A stretch of DNA of 64,000 nt from Pomacea canaliculata. Its lineage: Eukaryota; Mollusca; Gastropoda; Architaenioglossa; Ampullariidae. Both the position numbers and the translations under genes were made by a program. The notes under the pieces were generated by a model. That model searched no databases. It had not been told where the DNA came from and saw only the letters and a program-made list of their open reading frames with translations. This document shows positions 48,732 to 61,161 of the stretch, piece by piece. Within the stretch, counting starts at the first letter, position 1, and the number at the start of each line of letters is the position of its first letter. Location of the stretch: the NCBI RefSeq assembly GCF_003073045.1, contig NC_037597.1:8304717-8368716 (forward strand), given 5' to 3'.

Positions 48732-50225
48732 AGTGACATTTTGGATAAACCTTATGAACTGTACTTGCCTGTTAAATATTTTGGTGTGCTTTTCATTTTT
48801 TTTAAAGCTTCATGGCAGCTAGCCCACTATTTTTCTTTAGCAGCTTAAACTTTGTAAATGAAACAACAATTTATGAAATTTCTTTTTTTTTTAAAATCTA
48901 AAGAATTAACATGTATGCTCCTTTGTCAGTTACCCATCGCAAATTCGTTGGAAGTGTAGGGAACATCGTTGTGCTTTTACTGAATGAAGACAACTTTAGC
49001 TTTACTTTCCAACTAATGCTTATATTTTGTATATCACTGAGAAGACAGTAGTTGATATATCATGCCCAATACAATTGACACAATGCATCAGAGTGAAGTA
49101 AGAAAAGTGCTGTAGAAGAACCTTGTTTGACAAAGTATATGGGCTTTGTTTGCTATCTGACCCCTTCATCTTTCTCACCTCCCACTGTTGTTTTTGTTTT
49201 GTTTTTTTGCATGCTATGCAAATCCATTTGATACTAATCGAATGTTTTCTATAATTTACAGAAAGTTGCTTTAATTTAAATTCCGTATGGTCTTTAAAAT
49301 AATGTTACCTGTTGTTTGTGGAGGCTTCAAGTGAAGTCCACCAGTCATGCCAAGCAGCATTTTTAGCGATATTTTAACATTTAATGGGTTTGTTGTGCAA
49401 TATATAGGCCTCTGTACCAAATTGCAGCAGAAATAGCTTTATTTTCTTAATAGCAACAAAATGGAGAACTATTCAAAAGAAAAACAGAGAAAGACAATGA
49501 ATTGCTGGTTACCACTGAAGAAGTAGCATCACCTTTTAACTTTCTGTTTTATTTAATGCCTCTTGGATCCCAGTTAGAAATGCAGTTTTTAACAGTAGTC
49601 ACGTCCATGTTTGCATCCTAAATAGAATGGAGATGGTTATCGAGAAATACTAAGTATTAAGTATTGCTGCACAGTGTACAGTGAATATGAAAAAGTTTAC
49701 AAATAACACATTCTCTGCATTTCACTACTTATCTGTGTGAACTGTTTATGTGCTACACAATGGCCACAGTAATGGGGATGATTTAATGTGAGGACATGCA
49801 TGATACAAAATCACAAACAAGAGCATGCTGGAGACATCAAGTTAAATGGTTACAGCATACAGAAATAGTGTGTTCTATGTAGAAACAATTGTCAGAATTT
49901 GTCTTACCATTTGTTTCTGAATGTGCTAATCCTATCCAAAACGTGTGTGGATGTGGGCATGTTTGCATCTGAGGTGAAATGGTAGTGTGTGTGTGTGTGT
50001 GGGGGGTTACAGATGCATACATTTGGTGTATACTGAGATAAAAAAAACCTCAAGTACATGTGTGTATAAAATGTATGTTGTTTTTACATTGAAAAAAATT
50101 TTGCTGCTACATGTTAACATCTTTTTGATGGTTAAAAAAAAATCACAGAAATGTCTGTTTCTAAATACCTGATTGCTTTATCATTAAAATGCCCAAGCAT
50201 GAATAAACAATAATTATAAAAAACA
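48732..50225 (+). other. Likely 3' UTR of the death-domain gene
   Basis: No coding potential. It ends at AATAAA (50202-50207). A GT microsatellite lies at about 49985-50001. Confidence 0.45.
50202..50207 (+). promoter_or_regulatory. Poly(A) signal, death-domain gene
   Basis: Plus-strand AATAAA. The complementary-strand signal of ARMT1 lies only about 50 bases further on (50254-50259). Confidence 0.45.
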
Positions 50226-50253
50226 TCACAGATGTTACATGGTATTTCAAATC

Positions 50254-50259
50254 TTTATT
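50254..50259 (-). promoter_or_regulatory. Poly(A) signal, ARMT1
   Basis: Minus-strand AATAAA about 345 bases after the ARMT1 stop codon. Cleavage would fall at about 50235, almost touching the end of the convergent gene. A second minus-strand AATAAA occurs near 50414. Confidence 0.45.
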
Positions 50260-50602
50260 AAATAAATGCTAGTTTTCTGAACAAATTAGTTGTGCATTAT
50301 ATCAATCTTTGCACAGACATTTGCTGATGTGCACCACTTTGATGGTTAAGCATGAATAGCTCAATAAAATTTAAATCAGACAAAAAGAAAATTTTAAATT
50401 ACTGCAGCATATTTTATTTCTCATTATTCTGAAAACATTTAGTGTCAATGTGCAAAAAATCACCGATAGAAAACCAAAAAGACAGAAAAAGAACACCAAA
50501 AAAAAGTACTACAATTCTTGCAATACACTCACAAGTTGACCTGTGTGAGCAAGGTCTACAATTAACACGAAAGAAAACAGAACTGGAATTCTGGGGTAAG
50601 AG

Positions 50603-53600
50603 TCAGGAATGCCTCTCTCCACAAAAAAGAACAGTGGCCCAATTCCCATTAATCATCCACTTTTTATCCTTCTTGCTTATTTCTTCTGCCAGTCCCTCCT
50701 GCAAGCCTGTGACCACATCTGCTTTCAGAGCTCGGAGACTGCACAGAGGCGCTGGATTAAAACCGCGGAGACACACTGAAAAAGGTGTGGCAGGGTTCCA
50801 CTGCCTATCACCAGAAAGCTTACGAAAATTCAAATCTCCTTTGAAAAATATCAAATCAGCTTTTGCTAAGTCTGCATACAATTCTGGGCTATGTTTCTTC
50901 ATTTCACTAAAGTCATATGGCAGTGTCCAGAAGTGGTCACATTTTAGCACCCAAGAGCCATCTTGCAACCTTGACTTCCATCTGGATGCAAAGTGAGCTA
51001 TTGCATCATTACTAGAGGCACCCATGGTATTTAGAGTCCAAACAAAATCCTCTTTAGTGACATCGGATACAAACCATGGCATTGCCTTGCCATGAAAGCA
51101 GATAGATGATGCAAGGCCTAAAAGCAGCAGGAGCTCCGCAAAACAAAGATCAGTGACCAGTTCAAAGCCAGCATTATCCAAGACAATGTCCACCCGCCCA
51201 GACTGGCCATTCCTGCTAGAAACAGCACTGCTTAAGGCTGCCAAAATAGCAGGGGTTTCATCAGCAAGAATGTTAGGTTTTAGGTGGGTTAATTGTTCTA
51301 GAATACAGTGTTTCTGTGTGTTTTCCAATCCCTGAGTAATGGACAGGTCACACTTGTTTCCCCAAAGCGCAACCTGCAATGGTATATTTATTGTGATAAA
51401 TGATGCGTGCAAATATAAAACAAAGTTCACCAATTCAAGCTTTAAAAAAAATTCACAGATAATTATTCCTGATTCTGTCTCATACATGTACAACAATTAG
51501 TAGATTACACAAAAGTTATATCTAAATAGTGATTTTCATCATTTTGTAATTGCCTTAGGCTGCTTTTGAGATTATTAAAAAAACAAGTTATTTAATATTT
51601 CTACTGTGTATAGCAAACTTCCTGTAAAATAACTTTAGAGGCATTTTAAAATTTATAAAATTCATCACACACCCATGGGGTCAAGACTTACCGTTAGATC
51701 ATCATCACTACCACACAGCTCCTTTCTGAAGATCCACTCTTTTTTCAGATAGGCACACCAAAAGACTAACACCAAAACATAACTCAAGAGTGAGAACAGA
51801 ATATTGTCATACTTGCAAAAACTGAGCAAAAAGTTCAGCTGCACCATTTCCCTCTCCTTTCTCCAGACTGGTGCTCACTTCCTTCAGGTAAAGTAGCAGA
51901 GAGCCAATGGCAGCCTCAGAACTCAGGTATGCTGTCTGCTTCTGGTCAGCAAATAGATCATAAGTTTGAAGCTTTTTTCTGAAAAAGAGATTTTAGCAGC
52001 ATCTAGCAAAGTTGGTAAATAATGGTGGTGTTTTTAGAAGTTTTATGACACATTCTGTCAAGGCCATATTATGCAGTAGATGTGTATGTGTGCACCTGTG
52101 CTTACAGAGGCAATTGCATTCTAGCTCACATTTATTTAGCCCCACCTTAAAGGGTAACTCCAGTAAAAACTTATTTGAAAATAAGTAGGTTTAAATCACC
52201 AAAAGTCATATAAGACACTAAGTCTCAGTATATAAGTGAAAGCCTGTTAAATTCATAAGGTATAAGCCTTAATTTGTACATCACATTTTTCATTTGGATT
52301 TTTAAATGTAGCTAAATAAAATCATAAAAAATAAACTTGTCTGGAGAGCAAATTAAAATTTTTTAAAAGAAAGCAGAAATAAACTTCCTACTGCAGTCCA
52401 TTATGAAATAGAACTTTCTTGTAAGTCACTTTTTAAAGTAATTAGGCATATCCAATTGTTTTAAACACACCCACCCACCCACCCCCAAAAAAATATATAA
52501 GATTGGAAACTGTGTTAAATGAAATGTATGATCACTGCAATGACTATCCCTGTAGGAAATAGATTCTAATGGTCACATACCATGTAGAAATGAATAAACA
52601 TGATGAAAAACAAGTGCATAATACATGGCTCTAAAACAGTAGCTGTGTTGGTGTGCACCCATGTACCAGTGATTTAGAACAGAAAGGTACATCCAGAAAA
52701 ATTAAAATCTTCAAATTAATGTCTTCCTGCTTAATGCTAAAGGATGTAACTCCATCTAAAACTGGAGTGACCGGATTTCATCCCTTTTTCACTTTCTTTT
52801 TTTTAATATATATAATGCTAAGTGAGTTATTGGTGTATGCAGAACATTAAATTGTGTGCAGCTGCTGAAAGGGCTGTATATATTTGTACATTACACTGTA
52901 GTTAACTTGGATAACCAAGACACATTTATGCATAAAAAGCTACCATAAAAATAAGAAATACATACGATGTCTTCACATAGTCACAAAGGGCACGGTACAT
53001 GTAGCATTCAACATACAGCCATGGTGCACTATACCATGTTGGAGGTTCACCATTGTTAGCATCAGTCCTAGCATTAAGCTCGGCATTCCATATTACCACA
53101 TCAGGCGCATCTCCTTCAAGTGGCTGAATTGGTTTGTCTGTCTGCACTTCATATCTGAGTTTGGAAACTTTGCCAATAATGGTTTTAAGGTCGTCTGTGG
53201 CTTCCTAAATAACCAGATAATGTTGTACTCTTTCAGATTATGTATCCAAGCTAAAAAAAAGCATGTTGAAACTTAAGTGGAAACTTTAAATGGAATACCT
53301 CTTAAATTTAGCAACTGATTAGCCATAAGGTGTCAGAAGTAAATAAAATATTCTTCTCTATCAAACTACAACAATCAAAGAAAATTATGCTTGCATGCAA
53401 GCACCCATGCACATTACAGCTTAAATGCATACTATAGACCATTATGTGAAAAGAAATAAAAGCCTCTCTCTATGCATGCACATAGGTTATAAGCACCCAT
53501 GCATAATGTATGAGCAAGCATATCTTCATGAATGTACAAACATTCAAATAGCCATTAAGTTTTGACATATAACTGACCAACCTAGGTATGCAGTTTTGCC

Positions 53601-55007
53601 TTGGTTTAGTTTTGTTGCTAGCTTCTCCTGTTGTGATTTTATCTTCAACCTTTGATCTATCATTTCATTTATATCATACCAAACAGTGAAACACCTGCAC
53701 TCTTAATGGCCCTTAACTTGTGTTCGGAAATGGGTGCACAACATTTTGTGAGCTGTTCACTCTCTTACCATACTTGTTGCTTTTTTGTCTCTTTCTCTTG
53801 TCGTTGTGAATGATCGAGTGTGTGTGTGAGAGAGAGATTGGTGCTGTCTCAAATTATGATGTTATGCACTTTTGTTCTGTGTAAAAGAGGCATGTTGCAA
53901 TTTCTTTTGCATAAAACAGAACCTATGACATTTGCATAATCAAAACAAATATTCCAAATTTGACAAATGGTGTAAAAGTGAGTTTCAAACACATAAGCAC
54001 GCGGACATTTTCACACATCACCAAACTCAACTTCATTTATATTACATAATACTTCCAGTTACTTTGAATGAGATGTATTATTCATACTAAAATTTGTTTT
54101 CAATTATTTTTCCTTGTTTTATGCACAGTATTTGCAATATGGCAAGGTGTTAGTACTCACTTGTCCTAAGGTCTTGACACTATCCTTCTTCCGGTACAAG
54201 GAGTCAGCTATTTGTGATAGTGTGACAGGCAGTCGAGCATTTATGGTGTAATAGGCAAATGAGCTGTGCAAAATAGGATTAGTACTTAATAAATGTTTAG
54301 CTTAGGTAGTAAATGACCGTTTATGTTACACTGAGGATGGGAAAGTGTAAAATATGTGTGCGTGTGTGTGTGAAAGAGAGAGAGTTTTACTGGTTCAAAA
54401 TGTTATATGGTCAAGTTTTGTGAAATACCATACAGTCCTCTCACCTTCTAAATTATAAACCTTTTTTTTTTTCTTGTTATATTGTACGACACTTTACATC
54501 TTCTGATGAACATGTTTACTTCAAAAAGTTTGTTATACTTTTAAGTTACAGGATATACTTCCAAATATTGTATAAGGTTATTAAAATTAAAAACAATACT
54601 TATTACAGGTAGTGATATTATAAATAAAAGTTCGTCTTTATACTATATACCTAAAAATACTTTCGCTGCCTTCACCGTTATCTTATGGGGGGAGGGGGGG
54701 GCGGAGACTCACGTTCATCATTCAGTAACTATAAGGCAGAAACCATCCCCAAATGTTCATTTATATTATATCTTTGTAGGATATAAATGCAATGGACATG
54801 CTCACAACACGAATCATCGACACAATCTCGTTCCCCGGTGAAGAAAATATGCTGTACAGCAATTTCGATGGGACGCAAGCAGTCTAACGCTTACTAATTT
54901 TTCTAATGAATGGATAAAACGCACACGGTGATTAAATAATAAAATTGATTGGCCAGCTACCTTTCCACCTTCGCAGACAGAGGCTCTGGGGCACTGTCTG
55001 CTGTCAT
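50603..55007 (-). CDS. ARMT1: ARMT1, DUF89 metal-dependent damage-control phosphatase (5 exons, 441 aa)
   Basis: DUF89 family III enzyme. The family removes phosphate from fructose-1-phosphate and related reactive sugar phosphates with a divalent metal; human ARMT1 was also reported to methylate PCNA carboxyl groups, which is disputed. Exons 55007-54961, 54263-54161, 53204-52966, 51978-51813, 51373-50603; phases agree. It shares SFAYYTINARLP (N-terminal helix), WYSAPWLYVECYMYR, LWGNKCDLS, the metal ligands in VLDNAGFE (Asp about 251) and WFVSD (about 289), and FFKGDLNFRKLSGDR (about 363-376) with the human protein. At 441 residues it has the same length as I recall for human ARMT1. It starts 183 bp from NAA80. 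Confidence 0.97.
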
Positions 55008-55190
55008 GATGTGTGGTTGTGTTGCTGTTTTCGCTGCTCAAGTAAGGTGACAGACAGATGGCCAAGGGGTTTAACCCACCCTACTTTGTGTAAGAGTATT
55101 CTTCCTTGAAACGTAGTTACCCCTGTAAACAGGATTTACTTTCCAGAATGATTTAAATCCAGATAATAATTTTAAGTATTAAAGTCCGTA
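55008..55190. promoter_or_regulatory. Very short divergent promoter, ARMT1 / NAA80
   Basis: Only 183 bp separate the two start codons, so both 5' UTRs and the shared promoter must lie here unless untranslated exons exist elsewhere. There is no TATA box and no clear CpG cluster. Confidence 0.6.
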
Positions 55191-57371
55191 ATGGAATTTG
55201 AAGTAGTACCTCTGCATAAACATTCAGAGCATTTAGATGAATGCGCCAATATTCTTAATGCTGAGTGGCCAAGAAGCAAAGCGGCAAGGTTGAGAGAAGT
55301 GCAACCACAGTGTCTTTTTTTAGACGTTTTACATATTAGCTAAAACCTCTTTTTATCAGGAGGAATTGTGTGTTTAAGTTAATCAAAGTCGAAAAATGTC
55401 ATCGATAACAATGATTCTATTCTGACCTTTTGAGCTTAAATTCGCAGATAACTTCTATAGGTTTTTGTGTGTGTGTCGAACTGGCCCGAAATGCAAGCAC
55501 AACCTTAGTGAAATCTGCATTCATTTTCTTTGTATGATGCATTCATTACGAAAATGTTGGAGCCTGGTTAATACCAAATGATACAATAAGTGAACGTAAT
55601 TAAACTCCTTTTATCACTGTTTTTGCCTTGGCCACAGAGAATACAGCCTAAGCAAGTCATGCGATGGCATGCCGTGTTCATTAGTCTTTCGAAGAAAAGA
55701 AACTCATGAAGTTTTGGGATACAGTCGGATAGTAGCTGTTCAAGGGAAACATAAAGCATGTCTCTTTGAATCTGGTATGATGTCTTTGTTTAACTTTTAA
55801 ACCGAAAAATAAAGAGAATTTTATATTAGTACAATTGGAATTTTAGCACAGATCAGTCAAAAAAAAAAAAATAGTATTGAAAATAGGAGTCTTTCTTTTT
55901 GGAGTAGTATGATAACACAATTAAGGTACGTATAATGCTTGACTCTGGTTAAGAGTTTCACCTGTGGGGCAATATGTTTATTGCATCTATGCCACCTGAT
56001 GACAGGTCTGGCAGTAAGGGAAGATTAGGTGCACATATAAAGCAAAGCTTACAGGCTGTACATTCATGTTACTACAATGCATGTAAATGTGTGTTGGAGA
56101 ATAAGGTGAGATTGAGCAAAGTATATGAAAGCACATGACTGCATCAGTATAGTGTATATTTTATTACATTTTATTTGCCTCAGTTATAATACGAAATGAC
56201 ATGAGAGGAGTTGGCTTAGGAAAGAAACTGATGACTGCAACAGAGGAATATGCTAAAAGGTAACAACTTTCATAACTGGTCACATTCTGCTATGACTACC
56301 ATTGCTTGGCATCATGGCATCACCAACGTTGTTGTGACAGACATTTTGGGATACAGGTGTGGGACAAAATAATTGTCTTTATGGAACATAGCCTGTCACT
56401 GCAAAATTGGGCAATGTGTTGCTGGATAAGAAGACCCTTGATTGCATATCTTGTACTCTATTTTTTGATCTGTGATAAGCCAAACAATGCTTAGAACAAG
56501 TTATTGTCTCATTGTTTTAGGTATATAGAGATAGCCTATGCACCTTAATAAAAACATGTCTTTTTAGTACATCTAATAGATATGCCACACACATTTAAAA
56601 AAATTTATTGATGGTATATTTAGCCTTCTGCCAAAAAAATTACATTAAAATTTAAAATATGTTCTCTCTCTATATATATATAGTTCTAGTTGATTTTTGT
56701 TTCAGCCTTGGTTTCTTAAGAGCTTTCCTCAACACTATTGATAAAGAAGGATTTTATTCATATCTGGGCTATGATAAATGTGGACCAGTGACCAGCTTGG
56801 GAGCAAATGCTCACAGACTTCCAGATGATATGGTAATCATATACTAATTGTGCTTTATGACAAGAAAACTTTGTCTCGTGCTATGTTGTGAGATAATGTT
56901 ATGGTATATAAAGTCAGAACTTGAACAAAGTTTTTCTCTTGATTCCTTCTTTTCATTACATTTAGTGTTGTTTGTTTCATGAATCACTTTTGATCATTCA
57001 TGTTGGATTCACATTGTACTTATAATTTAATGTTTTAATTATGTGCTTAACTCTCAAGAACAAAATAAAGCTGCATCTTAACTACAGCCTAGAATCTTTC
57101 ATAGTATTCCAAAATTCATGCTCTTTATTTTGGACAGCTATTGAAAATACTGGGAGCCAGAGAAGAGGAACCAGAAAAGCAGAGGGAAACATCTACCAAT
57201 AATGTTTCATCTGTCTCTCAACTTCCAGCTCAACTGCAGCAACCTCCTCCACCTCCACCTCCTCCTCCACCACCACCAAAGTCATCAACATCTGCGGTCA
57301 CGCCACAAAGTCGTCATGCCATCCGGATGAATCCTAATTCTGTCATCTGGATGCAGAAGATTCTTGCATAG
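55191..57371 (+). CDS. NAA80: NAA80 (NAT6), actin N-terminal acetyltransferase (5 exons, 223 aa)
   Basis: GNAT-fold enzyme that acetylates the processed acidic N-terminus of actin in the cytosol. Exons 55191-55288, 55638-55774, 56184-56259, 56706-56832 and 57138-57371; phases agree. ILNAEWPRSKAAR matches the human IN-QWPRS-SR substrate region. ESVIIRNDMRGVGLGKKLM (residues 77-95) aligns with human ETVVVARALRGRGFGRRLM and includes the acetyl-CoA loop RGVGLG (86-91). FYSYLGY is the usual GNAT C-terminal strand. Twelve prolines (182-193) correspond to the polyproline stretch that binds profilin-actin in human NAA80. The C-terminus has IWMQK where human has FWMEK. It lacks the long N-terminal extension of the human long isoform. 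A poly(A) signal lies at 57388, just past the stop. Confidence 0.96.
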
Positions 57372-57387
57372 AGACAAGAATCACCAA

Positions 57388-57393
57388 AATAAA
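57388..57393 (+). promoter_or_regulatory. Poly(A) signal, NAA80
   Basis: AATAAA only 17 bases after the stop codon; if used, the 3' UTR would be unusually short. Later signals are possible. Confidence 0.4.
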
Positions 57394-60300
57394 TTTTTTT
57401 ATGCATTTAACCTATGGCACTCTTGTTCCTCTTTTGGAAGAAACTTAAAAGTGTAGTTTTGTTGCTGTTCTTTTGGTTTTACAAAACTGGATGTGTCAAG
57501 TTTAATGTTAATGTGTTTGTAGTGATGCATGATAAGACTATGGTGCCAGTGCTGAATTATTTTATCTAATACCTGTTATTTGGCAGAAAATTAAATGAGT
57601 TATCCATATAATTTTACTTCAAAATTAAATGGACCATAATCGTACATTACCATCAGTTATGTCTCTGTGATTTTGTAGCATGAAGTACAGATGAACTGTT
57701 GCAACTATCAAAGTCAGACATATCAGACTTACAAGGGAGAGATTTTGTTAAACATGTCATGCTGCTGAGCAGCTGAATATGGTCTGCCTATACAGTAACT
57801 GTGAATAATGTGCCAACCAGTTACACTGATGTTTATCATTTCACCACACAAAGTCGGGTGTTATTGTTTTTATTTGGTGTTGTGATGCTTGATCCTTCAA
57901 GTTTTTTGTTTAGAATCCGAATGCTTTTTTCACTAGTCCTAGACAAAGCAATCAGAGTTTGTTGGTTTGGTGGGTTTTTTTGTTTTTTTTTTAACTTTTC
58001 TGGTCAACATGCCACCACTTCAATTTTGCAAAAGCTTTGATAAAGATAAGATCTGCATGCAACAAATTTGTGTGATAAAAATAGTGAATTCAGAAAGCAT
58101 GTTCAGATTTTATCTGGCAAAAGGTATAACAAGTGCTTTTAAGAGTATCCTACAACTTTTAAAAGATTATTTATGATGTCTAAGCTAAGAGATTAGTTGT
58201 CCACGTGCCAAATTTTACAAATTTGTTGGATGTAGTAATTTTTGTGGGCTTTGTTTACAAATTACTAAAAATGTGTTATACAAAATATGTTCCTATATAA
58301 AATATATACATGATTTTCAACGAATTACAAAGTTTTGTTTTTTAAAAAATCAGTCAACTGTCTTCTTAATTATATTTGTGGCAGAATCACAGTTGCTACA
58401 AACTTTTTATATAATGTACTTTGATGTGTATTTATTTATAACGCGTGATATGTGTTTAGAAACCATTGTTCTGATAGTCATTAAATATCCTACTTGGAAA
58501 AGCATAAGGGCCAGATAGAAAATAACTCACCAACCTCAACAAGTGCAACTTTTCCAGTATTTTAATTTCATTGACATTCAGAAGAATTTTATTTGTAAAC
58601 CAGTACCATTTCAAGATGTGGGCAGTCAAAACACCTCACACCCAAATTAAAAAAGTCACAGGGACCTATCAGAACATTTCAACACAGAACATTTTGACAC
58701 AGTCAAAGATGTGTATGGAGACCATTTGCTTTCTCACCATACTAAACAAGTGTCACTACAGCTGCTTGAAGGATGGCCTCCTGTTGTAAGAACTGGAACA
58801 GCTGGGCCATGTTTGCTGCCCATTGGATGGCTGGCCTGAACACAATATCCTAGTATGTCCCTCATGTGCTCAGTGGAAGCAAAGTTAGGTGAAACATGGT
58901 CAGTCAGGCCCCTTAATTTGCTGCTGCTGTAAGCTGGTTACCAATGAATACGATGGAAATCGACGATCACCTGGATTCATGGTCTGTAAAGCTTTCATTT
59001 CTGTACCAGATGCCAGTAATGCATGCCATGAATGAGATAAATATAGATCCCATTCCAAACTACCAGAGAGCTGCTGCCTTGGTCGCTAATAGACGTTGAC
59101 AAATTATTCTCATGGGTACCACCACACTTATTGCCTACCATCAGTGTGGACAGAGCAAGCCTGGACTTATCAATAAAAAGCACTTTGAGCCACCACTGTC
59201 ATGTCCAGCAGTAATACTGTCTGCACCACTGCACACAAGCCTTGTGGAGTACCTATTTCAGTGGCACACAGATGGCAGTAGTTCTGCTATGCAGATTATG
59301 CTGGTGCAGGCAGATTGTGGATGATCTGCAGTCTTACATTGGCATTGCCATTCTCAGACATTCTGCAGTGATGGTTCTACTGCACAGAGCAGTTAACTTT
59401 ATGAGCTGGTCATGCGAGTGCCCTAGGGTGTTGGGCCATCCAGATCAAGGCCATTGTTCAGTGTTCAGTCATTTGAAATCAATCACTAAATGTCCCTAGC
59501 AATCGGGACACTTGCTGGATATGCCGTCTTTGTGCCATCCCATAGACTGGCCACAATCCACTGGTGTCTGACTCCTTCATGGCAGTTTCCAGTTCATTCC
59601 ATAGTGCACAGTGCTTTAGTACAGGCTTTTATTTATATTTTATACCCTAAAACTGCAACTAGCCCTTAACTTTTGATGAGTATATGTGAGAAATTTGTCT
59701 TGAAAACAAAAAACTTTAAAGTTAAATCCACATGCAATGTAGATGGTATTAAATTCAAAATAAAGATTTAGGATATTGTGCACATACTATTTTTGACAAT
59801 CACTTTAAAACTTCACACTACTTAACTCTTCTTCGGTGTAATAGGCTTCTTATGACAACTATTTTCAAATAACTGATGCTCATGGATTACTATTTGTGTG
59901 CAAGGACATCGATCTGTGCACAAATGACTGGCTTTTATGCAGATGTATGATTTCAGTGGATTCATATTTATGCCAAAATGTAAATGGCTTACAGTATGAG
60001 ACACATGCATTATATTTTCAGCTTTTAAAAGCCAGATGCCTCACATATTTTCTGTATCACAAATTGTTTAACTGCCAGATGATACACTTTTACTAATTCT
60101 TTGCAATGGTAGCAACTGCTTATAGGCAATATTATATCCAAGTATTAGAGAAGTGTTTGTTTGCTGTTGGTCTGCATTCATTTTGTGAGATGAACAGCCC
60201 ATTAAGTCTTTCTCCACATCAGCTTGTGGCTGTAGAGATCACATAGCGAGATGTTTGTGTTTTTGTCATTAGTTAGTTCTCCTACCTTCTTACTCATTTT

Positions 60301-61161
60301 AGCAAACATTTTGCAGACATTTTTGTGTGTAAAACACATTGGTGGTGAAAAAGCCCTATATGCTCTCAAAGTTTGAATTCTCTTTTTGATTACCAGGCAT
60401 TTCAAAGCACACACTTTGTAATAAAATTTATTTCAATATTGTTTCATACATTAAGTACACAGAGGAGAAAAGGATAAAGTGTACAAACCTTGGTTACTGA
60501 AATACATCTTTAATTGTCCTTTAGAAATTCAACACACTCTGATTGCACTCTGCAATAGAAATAAGGTAAAGAGAAGAAGAGTAGTTTGGAAGATTTGTTT
60601 GAAAGCAGCCTTCTAGCCAGGAATGTAACAAATAAGTAGTGATGCACAGATGCATACACACATATACAACAGATGTTAATTGCTGCTATAAATTTAATAT
60701 CTATAGTAGTACAAGAAGTAGAAGAAGGTCCTTAAATATAGGAATGGATTCACGTATGACAGTTTGTAAATTAAAAAAAGCAAAACTACCTGTGGAAGAA
60801 AGAAAGGATTTTCAATTATGAAATTTTTAGTCATATTATATTTTATATAGTTCTTGTTATGTTTATAATTAACCTAAGTTGTAAAAAGACATTTGAATAA
60901 CTGAACCAAAATACACCTGTAACAGATTTTTCTATAACCCTATTTTCTGACACCATTTAAAAAATTCAGAAGCTGTGAAGCACATACCAAGTGTTTTCTC
61001 ATCAGGTGTGATTCACTGTGCACAACATACATACAGAGAGTTAAGCCACCTACACCACTTATTTCGTTTGGTTCCAGACCTAACACAACGAACACTTTTA
61101 TCACAGATAGTAGCGGATATGCCCATAAAATTAAGTTATTTAGTTTTTTTTCTTCACATTT
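57394..61161. other. Intergenic stretch without recognised gene
   Basis: Mostly AT-rich. A more GC-balanced block at about 58560-59640 has cysteine-rich translations (for example CPSCAQ) interrupted by many stops in every frame; I cannot identify its source. The minus-strand AATAAA at 60427-60432 could end CHAC2. Nothing else is recognised. Confidence 0.5.

Noticed and set aside
50442-50996. 184-codon plus-strand frame
   Set aside because: Antisense shadow of the last ARMT1 exon and its 3' UTR.
58790-59000. KDZ-type transposase fragment (CPSC, YDGN)
   Set aside because: Only a few residues fit, the order of later motifs does not follow, and stops are frequent; similarity too weak to name.
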